NCBI GenBank assembly: GCA_964551545.1
Contig: CAZKCT010000045.1
Span: forward strand, 1 to 15,264
DNA: 15,264 bases
Origin: Thiopontia sp964551545
GTDB lineage: Bacteria > Pseudomonadota > Gammaproteobacteria > GCF-002020875
Reading direction: 5' to 3'
In this document: positions 6,604 to 13,815 of the stretch, piece by piece
Layout: every line of letters starts with the position of its first letter
Position numbering within the stretch: the first letter of the stretch is position 1
Notes under the pieces: model-generated
What the model saw: the letters and a program-made list of their open reading frames with translations, nothing else
Told to the model about the DNA's origin: nothing
Databases searched by the model: none
Program-made: the position numbers and the translations under genes

Positions 6604-7545
6604 CTATCCTGCTACCCAGTGAAAGACTACCCGAAGATAGTGATCCAGCAACAGGAACCCAAATAATAGACTGAGATAGATGATGGAGTAGGCAAAGGTA
6701 CGAATCGCTGCCTGATCCGGCTCCTCAGCCCGATAGAGTCGAACCGCAAACCAGAGGAATCCAGCCCCCAGTGCAATCGCACCCGAGAGGTAGAGCAGCC
6801 CACTCATCTGAATGACAAATGGCAACAGTGTTACCGAAACCAACATCACCGTATACATCAGAATCTGCTGCTTGGTGAAGGCGACCCCGTGCGTCACTGG
6901 AAGCATCGGAATATCGGCCTTGGCATATTCGGCACGTCGCTTGATGGCCAACGCCCAGAAGTGAGGGGGCGTCCAGACAAAGATCACCAGAAACAGTAGT
7001 AGTGCCTCGGTGTGGATCTCACCTGTTACTGCCGTCCACCCCAACACCGGTGGTGTCGCCCCAGCAGCCCCGCCCCAGACGATATTCTGTGGTCCCATCC
7101 GCTTCAGGTACATGGTGTAGATCACCGCATACCCCACCAATGAGATCAGGGTCAGTGCTGCAGTCAGCAGGTTGACAAACGTCAGCAGCAGGACCATCGA
7201 GATGGCCCCGAGTGCCAGCGCAAAGATCAGCGCAGAACGGCGATCGACCTCTCCCTGCGGCAGGGGTCGATTCTCTGTCCGCGCCATGATGCCATCGATA
7301 TGTTCATCGATCACCTGATTGATCGCCGCCCCCGAAGCGGCCGCAAGACCAATTCCTAGCGAGCCAAACAGCAGGACACTCCATGGCGGCAAGCCGTTGG
7401 CACTGGCCAATAGCATGCCCACCATTGCCGTGAAGAGGATCAGATAGACCACCTTCGGTTTTGTCAGTGCATAGTATTGACGCCAGCGCGGCGTCTCGAT
7501 CGTTTGACTCTCAATCGCCAAGGTATTCAATGTCCACCACCCCAC
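6604..7545 (-). CDS. ctaB: Protoheme IX farnesyltransferase (heme O synthase)
   Basis: UbiA-superfamily prenyltransferase of 313 aa. It adds the farnesyl group to heme B to give heme O, the precursor of heme A. The first Asp-rich motif NQVIDEHIDGIMARTENRPLP is at about residues 76-96 (Asn76, Asp80, Asp84 bind Mg-diphosphate). The conserved YTMYLKRMGPQNIVWGGAAG segment is at about 143-162. About eight to nine hydrophobic segments follow, as in CyoE/CtaB. The start is uncertain: GTG at 7545 lacks a ribosome site, while TTG at 7530 overlaps the upstream stop as TTGA and would give a 308-aa protein beginning closer to the usual N-terminus. Both options overlap the upstream SCO-like gene, which implies coupling. 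The expected partner ctaA is not adjacent. Confidence 0.93.
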   Translation of the reverse strand: MGWWTLNTLAIESQTIETPRWRQYYALTKPKVVYLILFTAMVGMLLASANGLPPWSVLLFGSLGIGLAAASGAAINQVIDEHIDGIMARTENRPLPQGEVDRRSALIFALALGAISMVLLLTFVNLLTAALTLISLVGYAVIYTMYLKRMGPQNIVWGGAAGATPPVLGWTAVTGEIHTEALLLFLVIFVWTPPHFWALAIKRRAEYAKADIPMLPVTHGVAFTKQQILMYTVMLVSVTLLPFVIQMSGLLYLSGAIALGAGFLWFAVRLYRAEEPDQAAIRTFAYSIIYLSLLFGFLLLDHYLRVVFHWVAG

Positions 7546-8138
7546 TTGTTTACTTTTAACAGCAGCTCCATATCACTCAATACCTCCGCAGCCGGCTGCT
7601 CTGGCTGGTAGTGCATCATCAGATTTCCCATCGGGTCGATCAGATAGAGATGCCCCACCGAATCCCCTCCTACAGGCACCAATACTGAACGCAGTGAGGC
7701 CACACGCTCTTCACTATCAACAATGGCAACTGTGCCGGAGTAGTCACTCTCCCACGCTGTAAAGGAGGCCATCGGCGCACTGCCGGAGAAGAGCACAACC
7801 CGGCGCACCTCACCATGATGCTCAGCCATCGCCTTACGAATCTGGCGCATGTCATAGATCCGCTTCTGACAAGGCGAGTCACAGACCTCTCCGCCCGAAT
7901 AGAGCAGCGTCCAGTAGCCAGTGAGATCTCCTCTGGAGAAATTCCCGCCGCTCAAGGTAGAGAAGATCTGATCAGGAAACGGATGGACTGGCTGAATCAA
8001 CTCCCCTTTATTGGAACGCCCACCCGGCAATAGATCAGGGTTGAAGTAGAGGAGCCACGCGAAAACAACCGGCAATCCAAACACGGCCATCAACAGAACC
8101 ATCTGTGGTCCGCCCCAGCCCTTTCTCTGTTGATTCAT
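7527..8138 (-). CDS. SCO-like/thioredoxin-fold cytochrome oxidase assembly protein
   Basis: 203-aa protein with one N-terminal anchor helix (about residues 12-31) and a periplasmic domain. The domain contains GYWTLLYSGGEVCDSPCQKR with a C-x3-C pair (Cys86, Cys90), as in SCO proteins, then RRVVLFSGS and VGHLYLIDPMGNLMMHYQPE, whose His163 or His176 could be the third copper ligand. It belongs to the group found between SURF1 and the heme A/O synthesis genes in gammaproteobacterial cox clusters, distantly SCO1/SenC-like. A role in copper loading or CuA thiol reduction is inferred from the motif and position. I chose the ATG at 8138 because it overlaps the SURF1 stop (ATGA) and has GGGAG 8 bases upstream; a longer reading from 8213 would run through SURF1. 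Confidence 0.8.
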   Translation of the reverse strand: MNQQRKGWGGPQMVLLMAVFGLPVVFAWLLYFNPDLLPGGRSNKGELIQPVHPFPDQIFSTLSGGNFSRGDLTGYWTLLYSGGEVCDSPCQKRIYDMRQIRKAMAEHHGEVRRVVLFSGSAPMASFTAWESDYSGTVAIVDSEERVASLRSVLVPVGGDSVGHLYLIDPMGNLMMHYQPEQPAAEVLSDMELLLKVNKWGGGH

Positions 8139-8842
8139 GCAGAAGACTCCCTTCTCTGTTTCAGTACCAGGGCGATCCAGCCCCCAATCCCCAGTAGCGC
8201 AAAACTGAACCACTGCAGCGCATAGCCATAATGGGCATCTGGTCCTTGGGCGGGACGCTCACTGCGCCACTGCCGAACCAGTCCATCACTTGTCACATTC
8301 TGCTGACGAACTACAAACGGAAGTAACACCATACCCACTTGCTGTTCAATCTGCTGCAGATCAATATAGAGCCGCAGCGGTGCATCCGACCGTTGCGCCA
8401 TCTGGAATCCCTGTGTGCGCGGCACTCGAACAACACCTTGAATCCTCTGCACCCCTTGCGGCACCTCAACCTCAGGCAAGAAGGCGCGGCTCTCGCCTTG
8501 AGAGACCCATCCCCGATTGATCAACACGACACGCTCACTTCCAACAATCTTCATCGGTACCAGCTGGTGATATCCCGCCTTACGCTGGTGTTTCCGGTTA
8601 TCCAGCAAAAACTGCTGATCAACCAGATACTCCCCTTCAATCTCTACGCTTCTATATCGCATCACGGCGGGGTCCAGCTCTTCCCCGCTGATCTTCCATA
8701 CCGCCTGAACATCCCTCTCAGCTCTCTCCTGTTCCAGTTGCGCCTTCTCTTCCGCACGATCCAACTGCCAGAATCCAAGCCAGAGAAACAGTCCAATCAG
8801 CGCAAACAGCAACACAGAGCCGATCCAGCTTGCTCGCGACAC
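8135..8842 (-). CDS. SURF1 family cytochrome oxidase biogenesis protein
   Basis: 235-aa SURF1/Shy1 protein, an inner-membrane assembly factor that helps insert heme a into CoxA. Features in order: an N-terminal membrane helix (about residues 6-24) with the family motif LGFWQLDRAEEK at 22-33, a periplasmic domain (RGWV near 110), and the C-terminal helix preceded by HYGYALQWFSFA (204-215). Length is normal. The start is a GTG at 8842, four bases after the DUF2909 stop. The AGGG beside it overlaps that stop and is rather close, so translation probably depends on coupling with the gene upstream. The stop overlaps the next gene by ATGA. Confidence 0.93.
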   Translation of the reverse strand: MSRASWIGSVLLFALIGLFLWLGFWQLDRAEEKAQLEQERAERDVQAVWKISGEELDPAVMRYRSVEIEGEYLVDQQFLLDNRKHQRKAGYHQLVPMKIVGSERVVLINRGWVSQGESRAFLPEVEVPQGVQRIQGVVRVPRTQGFQMAQRSDAPLRLYIDLQQIEQQVGMVLLPFVVRQQNVTSDGLVRQWRSERPAQGPDAHYGYALQWFSFALLGIGGWIALVLKQRRESSA

Positions 8843-8846
8843 GTCC

Positions 8847-9080
8847 CTATTTCGCAGGCAACATCGCGGAAGGGGTCAGTGCATTCGGCTCAATCACATT
8901 GAAGATCGCCCCAATGATCAGCATCGCAAACAGAATCAGAGAGAGGATGATGCGGAAGGTCAAGCTGGTGACCACCCGATTCCCCTTTCCATCATCCTTG
9001 GCCAGAAAAAACATCCCACTGGCCAGTGAGAGAATAATCAGCCCCAGGACCAGCAAGACCGGAAATTTCATAAATCCCAT
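8847..9080 (-). CDS. DUF2909 twin-transmembrane protein
   Basis: 77-aa protein with two membrane helices (residues 7-27 and 41-62) joined by a short charged loop KDDGKGNR. This is the layout of the DUF2909 family, typically encoded between coxC and SURF1 in gammaproteobacteria. Its function is not established; a part in oxidase assembly or stability is inferred from this conserved position. AGGGAG eight bases upstream selects the ATG at 9080 rather than the in-frame Met4. The gene lies 15 bases downstream of coxC, and its ribosome site sits immediately after the coxC stop. Confidence 0.82.
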   Translation of the reverse strand: MGFMKFPVLLVLGLIILSLASGMFFLAKDDGKGNRVVTSLTFRIILSLILFAMLIIGAIFNVIEPNALTPSAMLPAK

Positions 9081-9095
9081 AAGTGTTCTCCCTGA

Positions 9096-9962
9096 TTACA
9101 TCCAATAGACCAAGACAAACAACCCCAGCCAGACCACATCAACAAAGTGCCAATACCAGGCGGCCGCCTCAAAAGCGAAATGATTCTCCTCACTGAAGTG
9201 CCCCTTCATACTGCGCCCCAGCACTGCGGCCAGCATCAATGCACCAACAATCACATGGAAGCCGTGGAAGCCAGTCAGGATATAGAAAGTGGAGCCATAG
9301 ACACCTGACTCCAGTGTCAGATTGAGAGCCCCATAGGCATGCATATACTCTTCTGCCTGCATGATGACGAAGATCACACCCAGTGCAACGGTCAGCACCA
9401 ATCCACGAATCAGCTGTTGGCGATTCTCTTTCTTCAATCCCCAATGTGCCCAGGTTAGCGTCAGACCAGAGGTCAGCAGAATGGCCGTATTGATTGCGGG
9501 AACCCCCCAGGTATCCACCAGAGCAAAGTCCCCTCCCAGATTCCCTGGGCCTGCAGTCGGCCACTGTGCCACAAACTGATTGGTGATGAACTCATGGGTC
9601 GGCGCCAGATAACCATTGCCGCCCAGCCACTCCACCGCAATATTGCGCAGGTAGTAGAGAGAACCAAAGAAGGTGGCAAAGAAGAAAATCTCAGAAGAGA
9701 TAAACCAGAACATTCCCTGACGAAAAGAGTCATCCACCTGGCTATTGTATTTCCCACTCATGTTCTCTTCGACCACATCACCAAACCAGCCAAAGAACAT
9801 ATAGGCCAACAGCAGCGCGCCAATCAGCATCAGAATGTTGCCAAAGCCCACCCCATTCATCGCAAGGGCTGCTCCCATCAATAGGGAAAAAACCGAAAGC
9901 ATCGCCACAATGGGCCAGCGGCTCGGCTCAGGAATATAGTAGTGGTCATTGGCAGCAGACAT
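9096..9962 (-). CDS. coxC: Cytochrome c oxidase subunit III
   Basis: 288-aa subunit III of the aa3-type oxidase, a seven-helix membrane protein that stabilises subunit I and its proton uptake. Visible: the signature FWFISSEIFFFATFFGSLYY with the conserved membrane Glu91, WAHWGLKK, the helix pair GSTFYILTGFHGFHVIVGA, and the C-terminus AAWYWHFVDVVWLGLFVLVY, all diagnostic of COX3. Length is a little above that of the mitochondrial protein because of a loop at about 106-150. GAGGAG seven bases upstream supports the ATG at 9962. The gene is preceded by ctaG with a 39-base gap and followed by the DUF2909 gene. Confidence 0.97.
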   Translation of the reverse strand: MSAANDHYYIPEPSRWPIVAMLSVFSLLMGAALAMNGVGFGNILMLIGALLLAYMFFGWFGDVVEENMSGKYNSQVDDSFRQGMFWFISSEIFFFATFFGSLYYLRNIAVEWLGGNGYLAPTHEFITNQFVAQWPTAGPGNLGGDFALVDTWGVPAINTAILLTSGLTLTWAHWGLKKENRQQLIRGLVLTVALGVIFVIMQAEEYMHAYGALNLTLESGVYGSTFYILTGFHGFHVIVGALMLAAVLGRSMKGHFSEENHFAFEAAAWYWHFVDVVWLGLFVLVYWM

Positions 9963-10001
9963 CTTTCATCTCCTCATTATCATTATCGTTCTATCGGTCG
10001 A

Positions 10002-10559
10002 TTACGCCCCTGCGGTGTCATATCTAGCCGCAGACTCCTTATCCGTATTCAGGAAGGTATACGAGAGATTCAGCACGGATACATCACCAGGCAAATCATT
10101 CGAGACATAAAAGCGCAAAGGCACCTCCTTGCTCTCTCCTGCCTGCAGTGGCTGATTCTCGAAACAGAAGCACTCCATCTTGTGAAAATAGCCATTGGCA
10201 AACCACGGCGTCACACTCGGAATCGCCTGTCCCACAATTGCCTCATTGGAGAGGTTCTTAATCAGAAAACTGACTTCCGTGATCTCTCCGGGGTGAACCA
10301 CAACCTTTCGCACCATCGGCTTGAATTTCCATGGCAGACCATCATTGACGGTGCTATCAAACTGTACGGTCACCTGGCGACTCTGATCAGCGATTGCACT
10401 ACTCTCCGAGAAGATCTCGCCACTATTTTTCAACCCAGTCACCTGGCAATAGAGGTTGTAGAGTGGGATCAGCGCAAAACCAAACCCGAACATCGCCACC
10501 ACCACCCCCACCAACTTGAGTGTGGTCTTGCGGTGCTTCTGTTGCAGCTCTTCAGTCAT
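10002..10559 (-). CDS. ctaG: Cytochrome c oxidase assembly protein CtaG (Cox11)
   Basis: 185-aa Cox11 family protein that delivers copper to the CuB site of subunit I. It has a single N-terminal anchor helix (about residues 15-33) followed by LYNLYCQVTG with Cys38. The periplasmic Ig-like domain carries the copper motif HKMECFCFENQ (Cys130 and Cys132). All three Cys residues known to matter in Cox11 are present, and the ending LSYTFLNTD is typical. No strong Shine-Dalgarno precedes the ATG at 10559, only GGA, and an ATG four bases earlier meets a stop at once. Translation may be coupled to the 40-aa gene ending 12 bases upstream. Confidence 0.95.
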   Translation of the reverse strand: MTEELQQKHRKTTLKLVGVVVAMFGFGFALIPLYNLYCQVTGLKNSGEIFSESSAIADQSRQVTVQFDSTVNDGLPWKFKPMVRKVVVHPGEITEVSFLIKNLSNEAIVGQAIPSVTPWFANGYFHKMECFCFENQPLQAGESKEVPLRFYVSNDLPGDVSVLNLSYTFLNTDKESAARYDTAGA

Positions 10560-10571
10560 TCATCAGGTCCA

Positions 10572-10694
10572 TCAAGGCAGTGCCGTTGATGCCAACTGCT
10601 CCCAGAAACGAACCGAGGAGATCATCACCAATAGGGCCAGTCCAGCAAGGGTCCATGCCAGCCGACCGTGCCCCTGTTTTTTCTCTTCTGCCAT
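10572..10694 (-). CDS. 40-aa single-helix micro-protein between coxA and ctaG
   Basis: A small gene in the gap between coxA and ctaG. It encodes a 40-aa protein: MAEEKKQGHGR, then a hydrophobic helix WTLAGLALLVMISSV, then RFWEQLASTALP. The ribosome site GGAGG overlaps the coxA stop (TAGGAGG) and lies five bases before this ATG; the ATG one codon earlier is too close to it. One membrane-spanning segment with a charged cytoplasmic start suggests an oxidase-associated small subunit or assembly peptide, as seen at this position in other proteobacterial cox clusters. That assignment rests on position; the sequence itself is not one I recognise. Confidence 0.7.
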   Translation of the reverse strand: MAEEKKQGHGRLAWTLAGLALLVMISSVRFWEQLASTALP

Positions 10695-10703
10695 CATGAC
10701 CTC

Positions 10704-12347
10704 CTAGGCATCCGCATACTTGGCATTTTTATCCAGCTTGGGGGGGGTATTCCAGGAGTGATAAGGCGGTGGAGAGGGGAGATCCCATTCCAATCCATTA
10801 TCCTTGGCTCCTTCCCAGACCACTGCAGGCGCTTTCTTTAGATTCTTTCCTCGGATCGTATCGATGACAATATAGAGCAGAATCAGATGACTCAGGCCGA
10901 AGATGAAGGCACCCACACTAGAGATCACATTGAACTCCGTAAACTGGATGCTGTAGTCGATGATGCGGCGCGGCATTCCTGCCAACCCAAGGAAGTGCTG
11001 CACAAAGAAGGTGAGATTGAAGCCAATGATATTGGTCCAGAAGAAGAGCTTTCCTAAGCGCTCGTTGTACATGTTTCCGGTCCACTTTGGTAGCCAGTAG
11101 AAGACCCCGGCAAACAACGCCAACACCGCACCCGGCACTAACACATAGTGGAAGTGAGCCACCACAAACATCGAATCGTGGTACTGCATGTCCGCTGGAA
11201 TCACCGCCAGCATCACACCCGTCAACCCACCAAAGACAAACATGATCACGATTGCGATCGCGAAGAGCATGGGGGTCTCAAAGGTCAGCGATCCTCTCCA
11301 CATGGTGGCGATGAAGTTGAACTTCATCAGCCCCACCGGGATCGATATAAGGATGGTCCCGATCATGAAGTAGTTGACCGCACCATACGACATGCCGATG
11401 GTGTATTGGTGATGCGCCCAGACCACCATACCCAGTGTTGCGAGAAAGATCATCGCCCCAACCAGAGACATATAACCAAACAGCGGCTTGCGCGAGAAGG
11501 TAGGGATCACCATCGAGAGCACACCAATGGATGGCAGCAGCAGAATATAAACCTCAGGGTGCCCAAAGAACCAGAACAGATGTTGGAACAGCACGGGGTC
11601 TCCGCCGCCGGCCGCATCGAAAAAGCTGGTCCCGAAGTGGCGATCAAACAACAGCATGGTCACACCACCAGCCAATACTGGAACCACCAGAATCAACAGG
11701 AATGCAGTCACCAACCAGGTCCAGACAAACATCGGCATCTGCGTCAGCTTCATTCCGGGAGCTCGCATATTGAAGATGGTGACAATAATATTGATCGAAG
11801 CCAGTACCGACGAGATCCCCAGCAGATGGATCGCAAAGATCAGGAAGTCCATCGACATCCCTACCTTGATCGAGAGTGGCGGATAGAGCGTCCAACCGGT
11901 ATTGATCTGGGTTCCGCCACCTGGGAAGAATGGCACCACGAAAGAGAGAATCAGCATCGTCGCTGCCGCCGGCAGAATCCAGAAACTGAGATTATTCATC
12001 CGTGGCAACGCCATATCAGGTGCCCCAATCATCATCGGGATCATCCAGTTGGCCAGCCCTGCCGCAGCCGGCATTACCGCACCAAAGATCATGATCAGTG
12101 CATGATTGGTCACAATATTGTTGTAGAGATCTGGCTCCAGCAACTGAATTCCAGGGAACATCAACTCCATTCGGATCGCCATTGCACTGAGGCCCCCCAC
12201 AAAGAGCATCGCCAGTGCAAAGATCAGGTACATGGTCCCGATATCTTTATGGTTGGTGCTATAGACCCAACGACGCCACCCCTTTATTGGTCCGTGGTCA
12301 TGATCATCGTGATGAACCGCTTCCCCTGTCATATCCATTGCGCTCAT
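10704..12347 (-). CDS. coxA: Cytochrome c oxidase subunit I (aa3-type)
   Basis: 547-aa heme-copper oxidase subunit I, the catalytic subunit reducing O2 to water and pumping protons. Ligands visible: His82 and His400 (heme a), His398 (heme a3), His263, His312 and His313 (CuB), with Tyr267 in HPEVY for the His-Tyr crosslink. D-channel residues are present (Asn100, Asp111 in GAPDMALPRMNN, Asn118, Glu265), so it is a type A oxidase. At the K-channel segment it reads IPVGLMKFNF (336-345), where most A-type enzymes read IPTGVKVFNW; the Lys is displaced by one residue and the Thr is Val. The N-terminus has a His/Asp-rich stretch (HHDDHDH). GGAGA (12356-12360) selects the ATG at 12347 over a TTG at 12362. 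The stop is embedded in the ribosome site of the 40-aa gene. Confidence 0.97.
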   Translation of the reverse strand: MSAMDMTGEAVHHDDHDHGPIKGWRRWVYSTNHKDIGTMYLIFALAMLFVGGLSAMAIRMELMFPGIQLLEPDLYNNIVTNHALIMIFGAVMPAAAGLANWMIPMMIGAPDMALPRMNNLSFWILPAAATMLILSFVVPFFPGGGTQINTGWTLYPPLSIKVGMSMDFLIFAIHLLGISSVLASINIIVTIFNMRAPGMKLTQMPMFVWTWLVTAFLLILVVPVLAGGVTMLLFDRHFGTSFFDAAGGGDPVLFQHLFWFFGHPEVYILLLPSIGVLSMVIPTFSRKPLFGYMSLVGAMIFLATLGMVVWAHHQYTIGMSYGAVNYFMIGTILISIPVGLMKFNFIATMWRGSLTFETPMLFAIAIVIMFVFGGLTGVMLAVIPADMQYHDSMFVVAHFHYVLVPGAVLALFAGVFYWLPKWTGNMYNERLGKLFFWTNIIGFNLTFFVQHFLGLAGMPRRIIDYSIQFTEFNVISSVGAFIFGLSHLILLYIVIDTIRGKNLKKAPAVVWEGAKDNGLEWDLPSPPPYHSWNTPPKLDKNAKYADA

Positions 12348-12368
12348 TTTCTTGTTCTCCAATCCCGC

Positions 12369-13553
12369 TTATCGAGCTGCCTTAACAGCCGAAGGTTGCA
12401 CTACATCACCCGTCGCATTGCCCCAGGCATTCCGCTCGTAGGTAACAATTGCTGCGATCTCCAGGTCAGAGAGCATTGCCCACGGCGGCATCGTGCCCTT
12501 ACCGTTGATAACCATCTTCAGATGCTCCTCGATAGGACCCGTTGCCACTTTACTCCCCCGCAGCGGTGGGAAAGCAGGCGGCAGACCAGAGCCATCCGGT
12601 TTGTGACAAGCAGCACACTTGGTGTTGTAGGCCGCTTCTCCCTTGCTATAGAGCTCTTCCAGCGTCCACTCTTTATTGGAGTTGGCCTCAACCAGAGCAG
12701 CCAGCAATAGTCTCTTTTCGTTCTCAATCCAGTGATCAAACGCCTCTGGAGAGACCGCATTGATCACAATCGGCATCTTCGAGTGCCAGGTACCACAGAG
12801 CTCTGCACACTGGCCGCGATAGACTCCTTCCTTGTCTTCATCAATCTTGGCCCAGGTCTCCATGATGTAGCCCGGAATCGAATCACGCTTGAAGCCCAAC
12901 TCGGGCACCCACCAGGCATGGAGTACATCAGCCGAGGTATTGAGGTAACGGATGGTGCGACCAACCGGAAGGACGATAGGGTGATCCACATCTCGCAGAT
13001 AGTGCTCACCAGCAACATCCTGCTCGGTGGGGCGACTCTCTACGGTAATGGGGTAGAACTCACCATCATATTCAACGCCATGCTCCGGGAATTCATACTC
13101 CCACCACCACTGATGAGCAATCACCTTCACGTTCATATCAAAACAGCGATCCGGATCAGCCCCCTCCTCACTACAGAACTGTTTCGGAGCATTCCAGAAA
13201 CGCTCCAGTGTTGATTGCGCAGAACCGGCAATCGTCAGGTCAACCACCAATACCATGGCCGGCACCATCACCCAGGACCACTGACCAAACCAGCTCTTGT
13301 GGAAATGCTGGTCAGGCTCATAGCCCTTGCTCTTGCGAAACTTGTAGAGGATGTAGACCATAACGACCAGAACAATGGCCATCAGCCAGGTAGCGATCTG
13401 CATGGTCAACATGTGAACACCATAGATATCCTGGCCCACCCGGGTCACAGGATCCGGAAAATTCAATCCATACTCAGCAGCTGACTCCATTGAGGCTACG
13501 ACGCCTCCGACCCATGCAGCAACACGTCCACCCCATATCCCTCTTCTACTCAT
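12369..13553 (-). CDS. coxB: Cytochrome c oxidase subunit II fused to cytochrome c (caa3-type)
   Basis: 394-aa subunit II. In order: a signal peptide (residues 1-26), two membrane helices (about 46-70 and 90-111), the CuA cupredoxin domain with His212, Cys249, Glu251, Cys253, His257 and Met260 (CAELCGTWHSKM), and a C-terminal class I cytochrome c domain with heme motif CAACH (313-317) and axial Met355 in GTMPPW. It accepts electrons through its own heme c and passes them to CuA, then to CoxA. An unusual insert before the CuA domain holds two Cys residues (FCSEEGADPDRCF, 126-138). GGAAGG seven bases upstream selects the ATG at 13553 rather than a start ten codons earlier. It is the first gene of the oxidase operon; coxA starts 21 bases after its stop. 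Confidence 0.97.
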   Translation of the reverse strand: MSRRGIWGGRVAAWVGGVVASMESAAEYGLNFPDPVTRVGQDIYGVHMLTMQIATWLMAIVLVVMVYILYKFRKSKGYEPDQHFHKSWFGQWSWVMVPAMVLVVDLTIAGSAQSTLERFWNAPKQFCSEEGADPDRCFDMNVKVIAHQWWWEYEFPEHGVEYDGEFYPITVESRPTEQDVAGEHYLRDVDHPIVLPVGRTIRYLNTSADVLHAWWVPELGFKRDSIPGYIMETWAKIDEDKEGVYRGQCAELCGTWHSKMPIVINAVSPEAFDHWIENEKRLLLAALVEANSNKEWTLEELYSKGEAAYNTKCAACHKPDGSGLPPAFPPLRGSKVATGPIEEHLKMVINGKGTMPPWAMLSDLEIAAIVTYERNAWGNATGDVVQPSAVKAAR

Positions 13554-13571
13554 CCTGTTTCCTTCCTTGTC

Positions 13572-13594
13572 AATGACTACCACCAGCAGTCATT
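13572..13594 (-). promoter_or_regulatory. Hairpin in the coxB leader
   Basis: AATGACT (13588-13594 read on the minus strand) and AGTCATT (13572-13578) form a perfect 7-bp stem with a 9-base loop. In the coxB mRNA it would sit a few bases upstream of the Shine-Dalgarno AAGGAAGG. It could stabilise the messenger or tune ribosome access. It is AT-rich and has no T-run, so it is not a terminator. Confidence 0.45.
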
Positions 13595-13642
13595 TCTACC
13601 CCGATCCGGCCCCTGTTTGGCGCCTCCAAGTACCCCAACAAA

Positions 13643-13656
13643 ATGATCAATATCAG
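13643..13656. promoter_or_regulatory. Second, imperfect FNR/ANR-type box
   Basis: The sequence ATGAT-CAAT-ATCAG keeps the core TGAT-N4-ATCA but loses the outermost base on each side, so 8 of 10 consensus bases match. Its centre is exactly 31 bases from that of the perfect site at 13674, about three helical turns, which would place two bound dimers on the same face of the DNA. Confidence 0.42.
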
Positions 13657-13673
13657 TGATTTCTGATACTATA

Positions 13674-13687
13674 TTGATCTATATCAA
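13674..13687. promoter_or_regulatory. Perfect FNR/ANR-type box between coxB and the dsr side
   Basis: TTGAT-CTAT-ATCAA is a perfect consensus site for FNR/ANR regulators, extended by one more matching pair (A...T) on the flanks. It lies in the 262-base divergent region 13554-13815. Toward coxB, the best -10 (TATAGT at 13668-13673, minus strand) would put the site inside the promoter, suggesting repression of the oxidase at low oxygen. Toward the 76-aa gene, TATGCT at 13708-13713 would put it near -40, suggesting activation. Direction cannot be decided from sequence. Confidence 0.7.
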
Positions 13688-13815
13688 TTTTCTTATATCG
13701 CCGCGAGTATGCTTCAAATATTGACCACGTACAATGATTATTCCAACAAATGATGAGTACCCACATAAGCCCAACTTATTTGATTGATACTTGTCGCCTC
13801 ATAGAGAATCCATGA

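Noticed and set aside
12348..12362. TTG start five codons upstream for coxA
   Set aside because: The TTG overlaps the Shine-Dalgarno GGAGA that serves the ATG at 12347 and has no site of its own.
11148..12710. A 520-codon open frame on the plus strand across coxA and coxB
   Set aside because: It is antisense to coxA/coxB, extremely rich in His, Arg and Gln, without any recognisable motif; it is a by-product of codon bias in the true genes.
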